From assembly GCA_030248215.1 (NCBI GenBank), contig JASANG010002746.1, forward strand, positions 1-64,000: 64,000 bases of DNA, in the 5' to 3' direction. Below, piece by piece: positions 1 through 10,990 of this stretch. The position numbers and the translations under genes were made by a program. Numbering within the stretch: position 1 is the stretch's first letter; each line of letters starts with the position of its first letter. This stretch comes from Enoplolaimus lenunculus. Lineage: Eukaryota > Nematoda > Enoplea > Enoplida > Thoracostomopsidae. Under the pieces are notes generated by a model, which worked only from the letters and a program-made list of their open reading frames with translations, was not told the DNA's origin and did not search any database.

Positions 1-151
1 AAGCCTAAGCGTAAGCGTAAGGATGAGCCTATTTCTAAGCCTAAGCCTAAGCCTAAGTCTAAGCAAAAGCAAAAAATTTAGTCTAAAGCTTAAACTTTAC
101 TCTGTTACAGCCCCTCCGAAAAACGATCCGACCCTGTTCTATACATAGGCC
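1..151. mobile_element. Family A element, right part
   Basis: A TTAGGC-type array on the opposite strand runs into the family's right end, finishing ATACATAGGCC. The left end is outside the window. Confidence 0.8.
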
Positions 152-170
152 ATTTTGTGGAACAACCTAC

Positions 171-666
171 GTTTGCTGAACTTCAAAGATAGCCGAGTGA
201 TTTGAAATGCCATCAAACACAACGCGCCGACAATGACAGCGCCCCACATTACACGAAGTGCGGCTGTTTTTGATGTTGAAAATTCGTTCACTCCGTGTAA
301 CGTGGTTTGATGTGCCCAAGATTGAAAAAACGTTTGTGTCCCACCGGCATCGGTGTCTTCCAACCGCTGACGCGCAGTCGACCGGTGAAGATCCAAAGTA
401 GGGACCACAGGTCTTAACGAGTATCCATATTCTCCGGTTAGAAACGGTTCCTGGTGTTCAGTAAACGTAATCGCGTCCCGAAATGGCTGGATTACTTCGC
501 AAGATTGTGAACTTAACCCAGGGTTTTGGCGACAAGCAGTCGAAAAGGTGTCGGCAAATTTGCCACTGGAATATTTGGAACCAATTTTGGAATATTCTTC
601 GTTTGAGTTTAATAGTACATGGGTGTTCAAATCTGTCGTAGATTTGGTCCATTTTGCGGGGTACAT
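171..666 (-). CDS. DEG/ENaC (degenerin) channel, first exon; gene continues off the left edge
   Basis: The ATG at 666-664 opens 165 codons that end at a GTAGGT donor (170-165), phase 1. Residues 1 to about 118 are a polar, presumably cytosolic leader. Next comes the family's N-terminal signature: an aromatic-rich stretch, then Thr-Thr-Leu-His-Gly (the His-Gly gating motif), Ser-Thr-Ser-Lys and an Arg just before one hydrophobic helix (TM1, about residues 135-158). DEG/ENaC proteins are trimeric Na+ channels with two membrane helices, a large cysteine-rich ectodomain and both ends in the cytosol. Only the N-terminus and TM1 are here; the ectodomain would lie beyond base 1. A second member of the family lies at the other end of the window, so this may be a small cluster. 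The family call rests on the HG motif plus TM1. The start could be further upstream if another exon exists. Confidence 0.72.
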
Positions 667-1066
667 GATTACGTAGGCTATAGAATAGTGATTGCAGCGT
701 TACGTATTGTACGCGTTTTGGACTTGTCGGTCAGGATATCCGGTTGCTCTAGGGCATATTCGGAAACTCTTGAGCTTTTGCCCAATACCGTCATGACCGA
801 TTTAGGCAAACACGATTTTGCGTGATTTGATGTGAAATTTTGGTTCAGATATTTGCGTTTGGTTGACAGTAATAGAAACGTTTTTCCAGTAACTCTTATG
901 AACATGAGTATAACCTATTCCATCCAAGACGTTAAGTGATACTGTATATATTGTTCGTAATGTCACTAATTGTCTGTTTTATGCCATAGTAATAACCAGG
1001 ACGTCTCAGAAGATTATTAATGCTGAATATACGTTAGGGTAGTTTCAAGTGTGTATATGGTTTGAC
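667..1066. other. Upstream flank of the left degenerin exon, nothing recognised
   Basis: Probable promoter and 5' UTR area of the minus-strand channel gene. No clear TATA box, repeat or exon seen. Confidence 0.4.
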
Positions 1067-1423
1067 CAGGGTACAACCGGAGTGCTTGCGTCTGGCTCCG
1101 GCTCCGGCAGAAAATCGACCGCCAGATCCAACAACATTTTTGCCAATGGTTCCGGCCATTTTGGTAGTAAAATTTTGCATAATTTAACAACATTTATCTG
1201 TTTGGTGCGTTTCGTTTCAACTGAAAGCACAATTGTTAGGAAAAAATTGCCGAGATTTCGTAAAACATAAGCGTTAACACCAAACAATTTAACAACACCT
1301 TATTGCTAAAGTTAGCCAATTTCAAACATCATTTTTAAAACTACATATTTTCACATCACCTCCGGCTCCGGCAAATTTTGTTGACCTGCGGCTCCGATAT
1401 TTTTCACCTCCGTTCGCACCCTG
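1067..1423. mobile_element. CAGGGT-ended element (family J)
   Basis: Starts CAGGGTACAACCGGAG and ends CTCCGTTCGCACCCTG, an inverted match. The interior is rich in GGCTCCGG. A small open frame inside is not a gene. Related copies are at 11933, 14262 and 58904. Confidence 0.65.
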
Positions 1424-1429
1424 AAGAAA

Positions 1430-1990
1430 TTGTCAAACAAATACCAAGAAGCTCGTAGCCCGCTTATTTTTCTGAGGGGGCTAAACATATTTTAGGATGG
1501 GCAAAGGTACAAAAGGTTCCCGATGACTTACAAAACAAGGTTGAAAATTTTTTGAAAATGCCAATTTGTTTCCGGGCGAAAGCTTTGGCTACGGTTCCGC
1601 AACCTAATTCATGCCGCGAAGGTGTTGAATAACAAAACGCAACAACTGGATGATGTGTTGAAGATTGGTTATTTATTTGTCATCATTTGTGAAAATTGTT
1701 AGGTTTTTTAAGGGCAACTTTGTTTACATTTATGAAACTAAGGCCATAGTCACTCGGTTCAAGTTTAACAGCTTCAACTTTTGTAAATTTAAAATTATTT
1801 TGTGTTTTTAATTGCTTTCTGTCATACGACGTTTAACCATCGAACTTATATGTTTCGTTTGACTTTAATTAAACAGAGTGGATTAATACAAAATAGTTGA
1901 TATGTCCATTCTATGCGTAATTTAAATTATTAAAGTAAAATTCAGCAAAAAAAGTTTAAGGATTTGCGGTTTTCACTGGTTTCGTACCGT
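1430..1990. other. Unassigned stretch with one 55-codon open frame
   Basis: On the plus strand, about 1450-1630 is open and reads HILGWAKVQKVPDDLQNKVE and onward. I do not recognise it and see no convincing splice sites. It could be a transposase remnant. The rest is AT-rich. Confidence 0.3.
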
Positions 1991-2001
1991 ATATCTTCAC
2001 T

Positions 2002-2340
2002 GGCCAATGTAAAGAACAGGGGCCCATGTTACTTTTAGGGCCGTCTCGGTTTGTGGTGGGTCTGTAAAAAATACTAGGCTTACATTCTAGACTACATTCT
2101 TTTGCTTAGACTAATAGGCTTAGGCTTAGGCTTATGAATACGCTTTTGCAACACTTAGGCTTAGGCTTAGGAACACGCTTAATCTACTGTTACAACCCTA
2201 AAAGTAACATTGGCCGAACACGGCCATAACAGCAGTACAAACATATTACTAAGCCAAAGCCTAAAGCATAAAAATGAGGTAATATACACTTAAGCCTAAC
2301 CCTGAGCCTAAACCTAATGAATTTTATTTTCTAAGCATAA
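2002..2340. mobile_element. Family B element inside a family A element
   Basis: Family B (2021-2215, GGCCCATGTTACTTTTAGGG to AAAAGTAACATTGGCC) follows the first 19 bases of a family A left end. The A interior resumes after it (CCATAACAGCAGTA...). The 8 bases on either side are similar (gaacaggg/gaacacgg). Confidence 0.72.
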
Positions 2341-2582
2341 TAAACAAGCGTTGATGTCGGTTAACAATAGCAGTAACAATTTTTTGGTAGGCGTAGACGG
2401 CCGTTACTGGACTTTAAAATTTTCGTTGTCCCCAATCGAAAGTGCGAATCATTTTTCCATTGACGTTTACCAGTTGTCAATCCACAGAAAGAAACGCTCC
2501 CAGAACAAAAACACTCGAATAAAAAGATACGACTTACAAAAAAGTTTATGTTTATCGGTGTAAACGGATATCCGTTCCCGTT

Positions 2583-2863
2583 TGTAAGGGAACCGGTCTC
2601 GTTTTGTATTATGCAAATTGCAAATGGTGATTCTCGGCTTAAAATGGAATATGCAAATAAGTTAATGGTTATATAAGCAGTTTCAAGACTCAAAAGGGGT
2701 GTATTTTTATTGTTGATATTTTGCGTTGGTGTTACGGAAAAGTAAAGGTTCTGTTTGCATTAATATGTTATGGTTTACGTTTGGTAGTGTGGCCCTATGG
2801 TCGTTGTTGGTATTCTCAAGCTCTAGTGAATATTGTACGATACTTGGAGCGGCTGACAATACA
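2583..2863 (+). repeat. 5' LTR of the CsRN1-like element
   Basis: TGTAAGGG to AATACA. It contains a TATATAA box at 2670-2676 and two ATGCAAAT octamers (2611-2618 and 2651-2658), which suggest POU/Oct-type binding. A primer-binding-site-like TGGTGACCCCGAC follows at 2865. Confidence 0.93.
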
Positions 2864-4108
2864 CTGGTGACCCCGACTGAACAAAACACGTGTTGGCAAC
2901 TGTGGAACGTGGCGCTCGCACTGGCGATTATGTGGTTGGTTATTGAGCTGAAGCTGGTGATGCCGAAGGAGAACAATGAACTCCAACAGAAAAAATGTTG
3001 CGTACAAACAGAATCGATAAAAAATTCAGGTCGTATATTGAATTTGTTTTTTATTTTTTGTATTGTCATGCGATACAGCCAAACTATGGGAACCAGGCCA
3101 AGCTGGAATAACAGCGCTCTTGTCCACATTTCTATTTTGTTGAGTCGAAGTGCAGCTATGCAAAGCTTGTTCTATCGGGCACGAAAGCATAAAATCTGCA
3201 ACGGGTTGTTCTTTTCTGGTTTAAAAACCAAGAGACACGGGACGGCGCTCCGGCTTTTGCTTCTTATGGCAGGGGATATAGAGTCTAATCCCGGGCCATC
3301 ATGTAATGCAGAAACCATTCCCATGCCGACCGCTATCGAAACTCAAAATATTTATTCCAGCGCGGCAATTTCGGATCGGAAAAGCACTTTTCAAGCGCAC
3401 GTCGCCACCGTAGACAGTGTTTCGGAAGTTTCTGCGGTTTTAGAAAAATTGAAAAGTAACAAAAAGGTCGCATCAGCTACCCATAATATTGTTGCATACC
3501 GCATTTTAAGTAGTGGAAAATTGATAAATTCATATTGTTGTGATGACGGAGAACGTGGTGCCGGAAACCGGTTACTAAATATACTCGAATTTTCCGGGGC
3601 TCGGAATGTTATTGTGGTGGTAAGCCGTTGGTACGGCGGTGTGCACTTAGGCCCGAAGCGATTTAAGCATATAAATACTGTCGCAACCGAGGCTCTGCAA
3701 GCACGCGGGTTTATAAGACAACGTTCAATACAGGAATTTGGGCAGAAACCCAAAACTTTGAAAAGCAAACGCACAAATAGAAATAATTTTTTAACACCTG
3801 ACATTCCGGAAGGACCGGTAGAAATTAAGGCAGGAAAATCACAACAACAAACTAAATCAGATTTGGCAAGGGCACTTAACTGGCCAAAGCGTTTTTCGCG
3901 AAGTAGCAATAACAAATTCGTCAGTTCAGACACTTTGGAAAGCACGCTTCACCTGTCCAGTTCGGACTCGTCGAAAGCGTTGCACTTAAGTAGGACGATG
4001 AGCATAACAAAGCACTCTAGGCAGGTTCATAAGAAATATATGAAATTGGGTGTAACGCGGACAGTTGAACGACCTAAATTTTCTATGTGGTTTTACGAAT
4101 TGTGCTAG
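2726..4108 (+). CDS. Retroelement leader region: 2A-like peptide and IMPACT/YigZ-like domain
   Basis: Opens inside the 5' LTR. The first 150 residues are hydrophobic in two or three stretches. A canonical 2A motif, DIESNPGP, sits near 3274-3297. 2A peptides make the ribosome skip a bond, so the leader and what follows would be separate proteins. About 3370-3730 reads like the UPF0029/IMPACT fold: ATHNIVAYRI, DDGERGAGNRLL and VVVSRWYGGVHLGPKRF match A-T-H-x-x-x-A-Y-R, D-D-G-E-x-x-G-T-A-G and V-V-V-T-R-x-F-G-G-x-x-L-G. Cellular members are IMPACT/YIH1 and bacterial YigZ. The C-terminal part is Lys/Ser-rich and overlaps the gag frame. Domain assignment is from memory of the family. Confidence 0.7.
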   Translation: MVLRKSKGSVCINMLWFTFGSVALWSLLVFSSSSEYCTILGAADNTLVTPTEQNTCWQLWNVALALAIMWLVIELKLVMPKENNELQQKKCCVQTESIKNSGRILNLFFIFCIVMRYSQTMGTRPSWNNSALVHISILLSRSAAMQSLFYRARKHKICNGLFFSGLKTKRHGTALRLLLLMAGDIESNPGPSCNAETIPMPTAIETQNIYSSAAISDRKSTFQAHVATVDSVSEVSAVLEKLKSNKKVASATHNIVAYRILSSGKLINSYCCDDGERGAGNRLLNILEFSGARNVIVVVSRWYGGVHLGPKRFKHINTVATEALQARGFIRQRSIQEFGQKPKTLKSKRTNRNNFLTPDIPEGPVEIKAGKSQQQTKSDLARALNWPKRFSRSSNNKFVSSDTLESTLHLSSSDSSKALHLSRTMSITKHSRQVHKKYMKLGVTRTVERPKFSMWFYELC

Positions 4109-5321
4109 CTACTACTATTGTTTTTTGCTATTCTTAGATACAATTAAGGATAATACATATAACGCATATTTAAACAGGCACGCACGCTCTCAGATATGTA
4201 TGACTCAGTCGTTTGATTTGAATCTTACCGACCGACACGCATCAAGCCTTAGGATTTTGCTGCTTATGGGTGGCATAGAACCTAATCCGGGGCCTGTACT
4301 TAAGCTTGAATCATACTTGAAAGAAATTTTAGGCACAGCTCTTCAGATTCTTCACGAGGACGACCTGGACTTAAAAATTCCTTCAACCAAGCGTGACATA
4401 ATTGAAGCTTTAAACCTGGAAGCACCAGGTTCCGTAAAGTTAGCTCTTCAAATTGCACAGGCTCCCAGCACAAGTTCTGCGACTCAGGTGGGGCCTGCTA
4501 ATATTCAAATTCCTAAATTGCCTGAGTTTTACGAACAGGACACAAGAGTTTGGTTTTCACAGATTGAGCCATTGTTAGAGGGTCTGCCTGAAAATGTTAA
4601 AAGAAACAGTTTTCTTCGAGCTTTACCAACTAGTGTCCTTAATGACTGCGGTGCTCAAGCTACGGACAGTTTTGGGTCGATGAAGCAATGCATTTTAAAA
4701 TACTTCGGACTCAGCCAGGAAAAACTTTTACGAAAGTTATTGTCAGAACAAGACCTTGGAGACCGCAAACCTTCGGCGGCTCTCCGCCATCTTCAGAGGC
4801 ATGCGCCCAATAACGCAGAGCTGGTACGGCTCAGGTTTATGGAAATATTGCCAGAAAAAGTACGTCTTGCACTAGCAGTAGTCGAAGAGCTAGAAATAGA
4901 AAAAATAGCAGATTTAGCAGATAGGATAATTGAACAGGTTCTTCCGGCAAATACTAGTTCTCCGGGTGCTTGCGCAATAAATCTCGTAGACGAGTCGCAG
5001 TCATTAGTTAGTCATGTGGGCGAAATGACAAAAAGCGTAGCAGAATTGACCAGTAAGGTAAATGCGCTTTTCAGGCAGGAACGTGGTCGTTCAGGCATGC
5101 GCAACAAAAAGGGGTATTCAAACCGGAATAGAAGTTCATCCGCCAAAAATAGTCATTGGACTAAGAGGCGTTTTTCGTCGCCGGGGCGTAAGTTTAACCC
5201 CGACGGTAAACTTTGTTATTATCATTTTAAATTCGGTCGAAACGCTAAAAAATGTAATGATCCATGTTCGTGGGTTTCGCATTCTTCAAAAAACCAGGAA
5301 AACAACTTGGCTCCACCGTAG
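4065..5321 (+). CDS. Retroelement gag with a second 2A-like peptide
   Basis: A 2A-like GIEPNPGP lies near 4270-4293; it lacks the usual Asp. Capsid-type sequence follows ([19 protein letters not shown] and neighbours, a retrotransposon gag fold), then a basic stretch. Near 5210-5275 is a CYYH...KKCNDPC zinc knuckle of the CHCC type typical of CsRN1-clade gags. Its end overlaps the start of pol, as expected for families that use frameshifting. Confidence 0.83.
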   Translation: MNDLNFLCGFTNCASYYYCFLLFLDTIKDNTYNAYLNRHARSQICMTQSFDLNLTDRHASSLRILLLMGGIEPNPGPVLKLESYLKEILGTALQILHEDDLDLKIPSTKRDIIEALNLEAPGSVKLALQIAQAPSTSSATQVGPANIQIPKLPEFYEQDTRVWFSQIEPLLEGLPENVKRNSFLRALPTSVLNDCGAQATDSFGSMKQCILKYFGLSQEKLLRKLLSEQDLGDRKPSAALRHLQRHAPNNAELVRLRFMEILPEKVRLALAVVEELEIEKIADLADRIIEQVLPANTSSPGACAINLVDESQSLVSHVGEMTKSVAELTSKVNALFRQERGRSGMRNKKGYSNRNRSSSAKNSHWTKRRFSSPGRKFNPDGKLCYYHFKFGRNAKKCNDPCSWVSHSSKNQENNLAPP

Positions 5322-8300
5322 AAGCGGCTAGCGGCGGAGTAAATACAGTTTTCGTTGCCGCTAAAAATTATGGTCGATTTTTGGTTGACAGCGGCGCTAG
5401 CCAAAGTTTTCTACCGCGGGAGTTCGCAAAAAACTTCGTAGCCAGCAGCGAAACATATTTGGCTGCAAACGGGACTCCGGTAAAAACTTTCGGCTCACGT
5501 AAGCTTAAGTTTTTTGTTTCGGATATGAACCGCAATTTTAACTGGGAATTTGTAATAACAAACGTGACGCAGCCCATCCTTGGATACGACTTCTTAAGTC
5601 ATTATGGTTTAGGCATTGATTGTCGGAACCATAAGTTGATAAACTTGAGTCCTGAACCTGTCAAAAAGCTTCCAACAGCGCATAGAATGATCGCTTTAGT
5701 CCATGGCAAACCCAAAAAACTAGCGTTGTCCGCAGAGCTAGTCAGGAAGGGTACATCCTTTGGCGTAAGCAAGCTCTTGCATGAATTTAAACAGCTGTTT
5801 GAGGAGATAACGCTAGAAATGGGGACGTTGCACTCCGTGAAGCACCATATTATAACCGAAGGTCCGCCGGTTTTTTCCAGACCTCGTCGATTGTTCGGCG
5901 AAAAGTTACAAATCGCCAAACAGAATTTTCTGAAGTTAGAAAAGCAGGGAATTGTTTATCGCGGTGAGTCGGCTTGGGCAACTCCCCTGCATATGGCACC
6001 AAAAAAGGACCCTAAAACTCCGTGGAGGCCCTGTGGAGATTACCGTCTTCTCAATCAAAAAACCGTTCCTGATAGGTACCCAATGCCCAATATTGCAGAT
6101 TTAACAAATGATTTGCACGGATGCACGATATTTTCAAAACTGGACCTGGTAACGGCATATCATCAAATCCCTGTGGCCCTTGAAGACCAGCCTAAAACTG
6201 CGATAACCACACCCTTCGGTTTGTTTATCTATAGACGCATGCCATTCGGCTTGCGAAATGCAGCACAAACATTTCAGAGGCTTATAGATACAGTCCTCCA
6301 GGATATGCCTTTTGCTAAGGCATACCTGGACGATATATTGGTAGCTAGTGCAAACACAACCGTACATGCGGAACATCTGCATCAGGTCTTAAGCAGACTT
6401 CAGGCTCATGGATTAAGACTAAAAGCGGATAAATGTGAGTTCTATTGCACTAAAACCACGTTTATTGGCATTGAAATGTCCCAGAACGGATTTCAACCAA
6501 TCCGTGCGAAGGTAGATGCAATAGCAAGGATGGAGAAGCCAACAAACATTAAGGGGTTAAAGCGTTTTCTCGGTATGGCCGGGTTTTATCACCGGTTCAT
6601 TCCGAGGTTCTCCGAGATTGCAGCGCCGTTAACCGACCTTACTCGCAAACCTAAAGTTAGGTCAAATACTGATATCAAGTGGTCAGAAGTCGAAGACCGA
6701 GCTTTTGCAAACATGAAACAGGCGCTCAAAAATAGTGTTCGACTTGCATTTCTCAGTGTTGCGGCGAAAATTGAGCTCACAACAGACGCATCGGTCATAG
6801 CAGCGGGTGCAGTTCTTCACCAAAAAGCAGGTGGAGCCGCTGAGCCAATAGCCTATTTCTCTAAAAATTTACTTTTAACGAGACAAAAAAATCGGCTTTT
6901 GACCGTGAACTTTTAGCCATTTATTTGGCGCTCAAACATTTTAGTTGGTTACTGGGGCATTCATTTGTGGTTAAAACGGACCATAAACCTTTGGTCAACG
7001 CCCTTCAAATGCGTAACCCGTCGCCACAACAGTCGAGATGGCTATCTTTTATTTCCGAATTTAATTGCACCATACAGCATCTATCGGGTTCGGATAATAT
7101 CGTTGCAGATACTTTGTCTCGCAGTATTTCCGCAATTTGTGGTAATACCGACACAGAATTAGCAAACGCACAAAAAACTGACAAAGGGTTAGTTGAATTT
7201 TTCAAGGCTACCAGCCTGCCATTGAAAATCCATAGAGTTGGAAATGTTGAAATTGTATGCGACGGCAACTCGAAGAGCTTGCGACCTTATCTTCCTAACA
7301 TGCTGCGGCGCCAAGTATTTGATCAATACCACAATCTAGCTCATGGAGGAGCAAAGGCAACTTTAAGGAGCATTGCTCAAAAATTCATATGGCCTGGCAT
7401 GAATAAAGATGTCAAACTCTGGGTTAAATCCTGCCAGCGGTGCCAGCGGTCGAAAATTGTAAGACACACAAAATCTCCGGTAGGAGAAATACCAACATCA
7501 GCTAGGTTACATACAATACATATTGATTTGGTAGGACCCCTTCCCCCGTCTAAGGGATACACACATCTTCTTACTATAATCGATCGTTTTACAAAATGGA
7601 TGGAAGTAATCCCTCTTAAACACATTTCTGCAAGCTCGGTCGCTTCAGCCCTAATGCATGGTTGGGTAAGCCGTTTTGGTGTTCCTCGTACAATTATATC
7701 TGATCGGGGATCGCAATTTGAATCCGCTGCTTGGGGTGAACTTATGCAGCAGCTAGGTATCGTTAGAAAACGTACTACTGCTTATCACCCCGCTTGCAAT
7801 GGAGCGGTATAAAGGTTGCATAAAGTTTTGAAAAATTCTTTAAGGGCACAGTGTGATAACACAAACTGGTTTGACCAGATACCGCTTGTATTGCTGGGAT
7901 TAAGAACTTCGGTAAATTACGAAGGGTTTTCGCCAGCCCAATATCTATATGGCACATCGCTAGAACTCCCTTGCCAAATTTTCATGAACGAAAAACCTGA
8001 ATTCTGCGAACCTACAACACAGTTTGTTAAAACTTTCTTTGAAGGAGTTAAGAAGTTTAAGGCACCTTTGCGACAGCACAAGGTTCAGCATTTTGTGCCT
8101 AAAGAGCTTGCCAATTCAAATTATGTTTGGTTATTAGATGTGGCTCCAAAATCATCTCTGCACCCGCGGTACAAAGGCCCCTATAAAGTTCTTGAAAGAG
8201 CAAAGAAAACGTTAACAATAGAAATAGGGGGAAAAGAACACAGAATCTCAATTGACCGCTTAAAACCAGCATTTCTCGAGGCAGGCTCTGAAAAAATTCA

Positions 8301-8727
8301 TCCGGGCAAGGTTTCAACCTCTAAACCTAAAGAGGGGCTGCAACTTTCTCTGGTAAATCGCGGGATTTTAAAAAATCCAACGACTAAAGAAAACCGGAAC
8401 ATAAAAGGTCACACAACAGGAACGGTAGTTCTGGCGAAATTGAAAGGTTTCCAGCCTTGGCCTGCTCTGATAGTTGACTGGCATGACTCGCCGCTGCAAT
8501 CTGTAAAGCGTTTGAAAAATTCTGTTGCTGTTAAATTTTTTTATACCAATAGAGTTGCTTTCGTTCCCAGGACGGGAATTTCAGAATTTGTCCATTGTCG
8601 GCGGTCCAAACATTACGGTTTTAATAGAGCTTCCGAGTTAGCGGAAAATTTTTTGACATCAAAAAACTTGGGCGCAGAAATAACTACAGTCGTCCAAAAA
8701 AGCAAACCCAATATAATTAAAAAGTAA
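5264..8727 (+). pseudogene. Retroelement pol: protease, RT, RNase H, integrase, PWWP-like tail (broken)
   Basis: Protease [13 protein letters not shown] is near 5380. Reverse transcriptase spans roughly 5850-6500, with YLDDILVAS as its catalytic motif. RNase H covers about 6760-7130, with TTDAS at its start. The integrase HHCC zinc finger lies near 7330-7450, and its core begins at IDLVGPLPPS near 7525. A C-terminal DNA-binding region near 8110-8280 is followed by a PWWP-like domain. About two breaks interrupt the region. Confidence 0.88.
8416..8660 (+). other. PWWP-like domain behind integrase
   Basis: GTVVLAKLKGFQPWPALIVD is a clear PWWP opening: G-x-x-V-x-A-K-x-x-G-x-x-x-W-P-A. VAVKFFYTNRVAFVPRTGI supplies the V-x-F-F and aromatic-cage strands. 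PWWP domains bind DNA and methylated H3K36, so it may steer integration, as chromodomains do in chromoviruses. The role is inferred. Confidence 0.72.
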
Positions 8728-8805
8728 CTTTTAATGTACCTTCCAATGATCAACTAAATTCTGGTCACAATGGCCGGGATCGTTCCACTACCGCCAGGGG
8801 GGTAG

Positions 8806-9086
8806 TGTAAGGGAACCGGTCTCGTTTTGTATTATGCAAATTGCAAATGGTGATTCTCGGCTTAAAATGGAATATGCAAATAAGTTAATGGTTATATAAG
8901 CAGTTTCAAGACTCAAAAGGGGTGTATTTTTATTGTTGATATTTTGCGTTGGTGTTACGGAAAAGTAAAGGTTCTGTTTGCATTAATATGTTATGGTTTA
9001 CGTTTGGTAGTGTGACCCTATGGTCGTTGTTGGTATTCCCAAGCTCTAGTGAATATTGTACGATACTTGGAGCGGCTGACAATACA
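8806..9086 (+). repeat. 3' LTR of the CsRN1-like element
   Basis: Same length as the 5' copy and about 99% identical. A G-rich tract (AGGGGGGTAG) at 8796-8805 serves as polypurine tract. Confidence 0.93.
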
Positions 9087-9290
9087 CCGTTTTCGGTAAA
9101 ATCGATGTCCGCTTTCATTTCCGTTTCCGTTATGAAATAACGACAATTCTGTCATTTTTACGTTCAGAATTAGTTATAAATCTCATTTATAACTCGCAAT
9201 TTTTGGTTACTAATATGCTACAGGCATTTGCAATGAAATTAAAACTACAAAATTCATTCCTCCAAAATCTTAAAAATTTCGGTGCAGCTG
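9087..9290. repeat. Right part of a CCGTTTCCG-type repeat split by the retroelement
   Basis: The sequence around 2550-2582 continues at 9087. Similar stretches occur at 45246 and 52545, and inverted at 26100 and 30828. Ends not defined. Confidence 0.5.
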
Positions 9291-10278
9291 GCATTGTTTA
9301 TTTAATATTTTTGAAAAACCGCTGAATATATGCACCATAATACTTTAAAAGTCAGAAAGTATCCTCTTCCAATGAAGAATGCTAGATTAGATCACTTATA
9401 AACTGAACATTGTAAACAAGCGCTAAAATTAAGCTGACGATAGGTGAAGTCCGCGTCGCCCATATGTTTCTTGTTTCACTGACCGCAAGCGTGTTAACAC
9501 TGAAAGACAGCCGTCAAAGATATAGATGACAACTATTTTCATAGAAGTTATGGAGCTAATATTATAAGCATTACCTACTGATCTATGGTCTAACTAACCC
9601 TTGTTTAAACTCTTTTACATGCTTCAAGCGAAACATATCACAATCTGTCCCTTCTAGGGGCACCTTTACCTAGTTTCTTTCTTTTACATGGGATACGGTG
9701 AGGTTTTATGCTAAGTGTACCCCTAAGCGTACGCCTAAGTCTAAACAAAATATAAGTCTAAAGAGTACACTTGCTTTATTGCAATCTACCAAAAAGCAGC
9801 CTGTTCTAAGCTATAATGCATGGGAGGTTATTACAAAATATTACTGTCTTAGTTAGCAATTTTAGTAGAACAAACATCGCAGGGACAGCTAATCTATTGC
9901 ACGGTGTCATTAGCATCACAGAATATATCGACTAGCTATGGTATTTACATATTTGTAATACAATTTTTTATAAAAATTACAAAAATTAAAATTTTAATAA
10001 CAACTAAAATGAGACGTTTAGCTGTCCAAGTTGTGTATGGTGTCGAAGCGGCTAATTAGGATATTCTATACGTAAGTTACCTCATTCCAGCTCTGCTTTC
10101 CTGCAGAGAACATTCTGCAAAACCTTCAAAAAGCGTGCATTCTCAATGCTTGAAACATATATTGTAAACACTAGCGTGTTTCAATGATGAACATTTGCTA
10201 TGGTCTCGTAGCAGAAAATTCTAAATCTACCGCAGTGTTGTCTTTACAGTAAAGACTTACTGCGTTCCTAGTTCGACG
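9291..10278. other. Intergenic, little recognisable
   Basis: A decayed family A copy lies about 9690-9825 (array CCTAAGCGTACGCCTAAG). The rest is AT-rich with no exon or repeat that I can name. Confidence 0.4.
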
Positions 10279-10420
10279 GTCAATGTATAAGTCAGGGGCG
10301 GACCGTTTTTTTCGAGACTGCAATAAAGTAAGCTTATAATCTTTAAACTAATTTTTTGCTTAGACTAAGGCTTAGGAATATGGTTATACTACTGTTACCG
10401 CTCTGTTGTTTACGTTGGTC
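10279..10420. mobile_element. Family A element, degraded
   Basis: CAATGTATAAGTCAGGGGCG opens it; the short TTAGG interior and the GTTTACGTTGGTC end are recognisable. A small open frame across it is spurious. Confidence 0.6.
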
Positions 10421-10711
10421 ATCTGAACAAAACATTATTGATATACCATGGTTGAAACATTTACAGTTTTATTTATTTCAAAATTATCAAACACATTTGA
10501 GAGGTATATACTCGCGGTTAAAACAATATCTATACATCGTATTGAGTTTAACTGAATACTATAAAAAGGTATTGCGCTCGCGGAGCCAAGACGGGGCCAC
10601 CAAGACCTAGGGTACCACCGTCAACACGGATTAAAACCTAAAATTATTGCTAATATGTACCTAAATTGCGTTTGGCTTCGCTCGCGATATTTTTTTCACC
10701 ATTTGACTCTG

Positions 10712-10800
10712 GCGGAGTGGAATTTGACTCAGATTACGCAGTCCTGTAGAGCCTATTTCGGAGAAAGTCAATTTGACTCAACATTTTTGTAGTGCGTCAT
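10712..10800. mobile_element. Family D hairpin element, right half
   Basis: GACTCTGGCGGAG to CAATTTGACTCAACATTTTT is one arm of the palindrome; the other arm is missing. Confidence 0.6.
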
Positions 10801-10990
10801 TGCTTTATTTTCAAATGTGTGAAGCAGCTAAACGCCTATTTGCAACAATTATCGTGTATGATTCGACGCAGTAAATGATAATCGATCAGTTGGTGATAGG
10901 TCGTGTAACTTTCAGCCCAGCTAAACAGGAACTTCGAAGGTTATCACATTCTGCAACAATTCCTTTATCCTGTTTCCTGTGTGGCATCAA

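Larger units (their letters stand above)
2583..9086 (+). mobile_element. CsRN1-like Ty3/gypsy LTR retroelement, broken
   Basis: 281-bp direct LTRs at both ends differ at only about two sites, so insertion was recent. A CCGTT target duplication flanks it (2578-2582 and 9087-9091). Order of parts: LTR, leader region with a 2A-like peptide and an IMPACT/YigZ-like domain, second 2A-like peptide, gag with a CHCC-type zinc knuckle, protease, reverse transcriptase, RNase H, integrase, PWWP-like domain, LTR. The RT ([29 protein letters not shown]) and the odd gag knuckle place it near the CsRN1 clade. The pol region carries about two breaks, so the copy looks dead. It inserted into an older repeat rich in CCGTTTCCG. 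Confidence 0.92.

Noticed and set aside
1049-1287. Overlapping small frames with Gly-Ser repeats
   Set aside because: They translate the GGCTCCGG motifs of a family J element.
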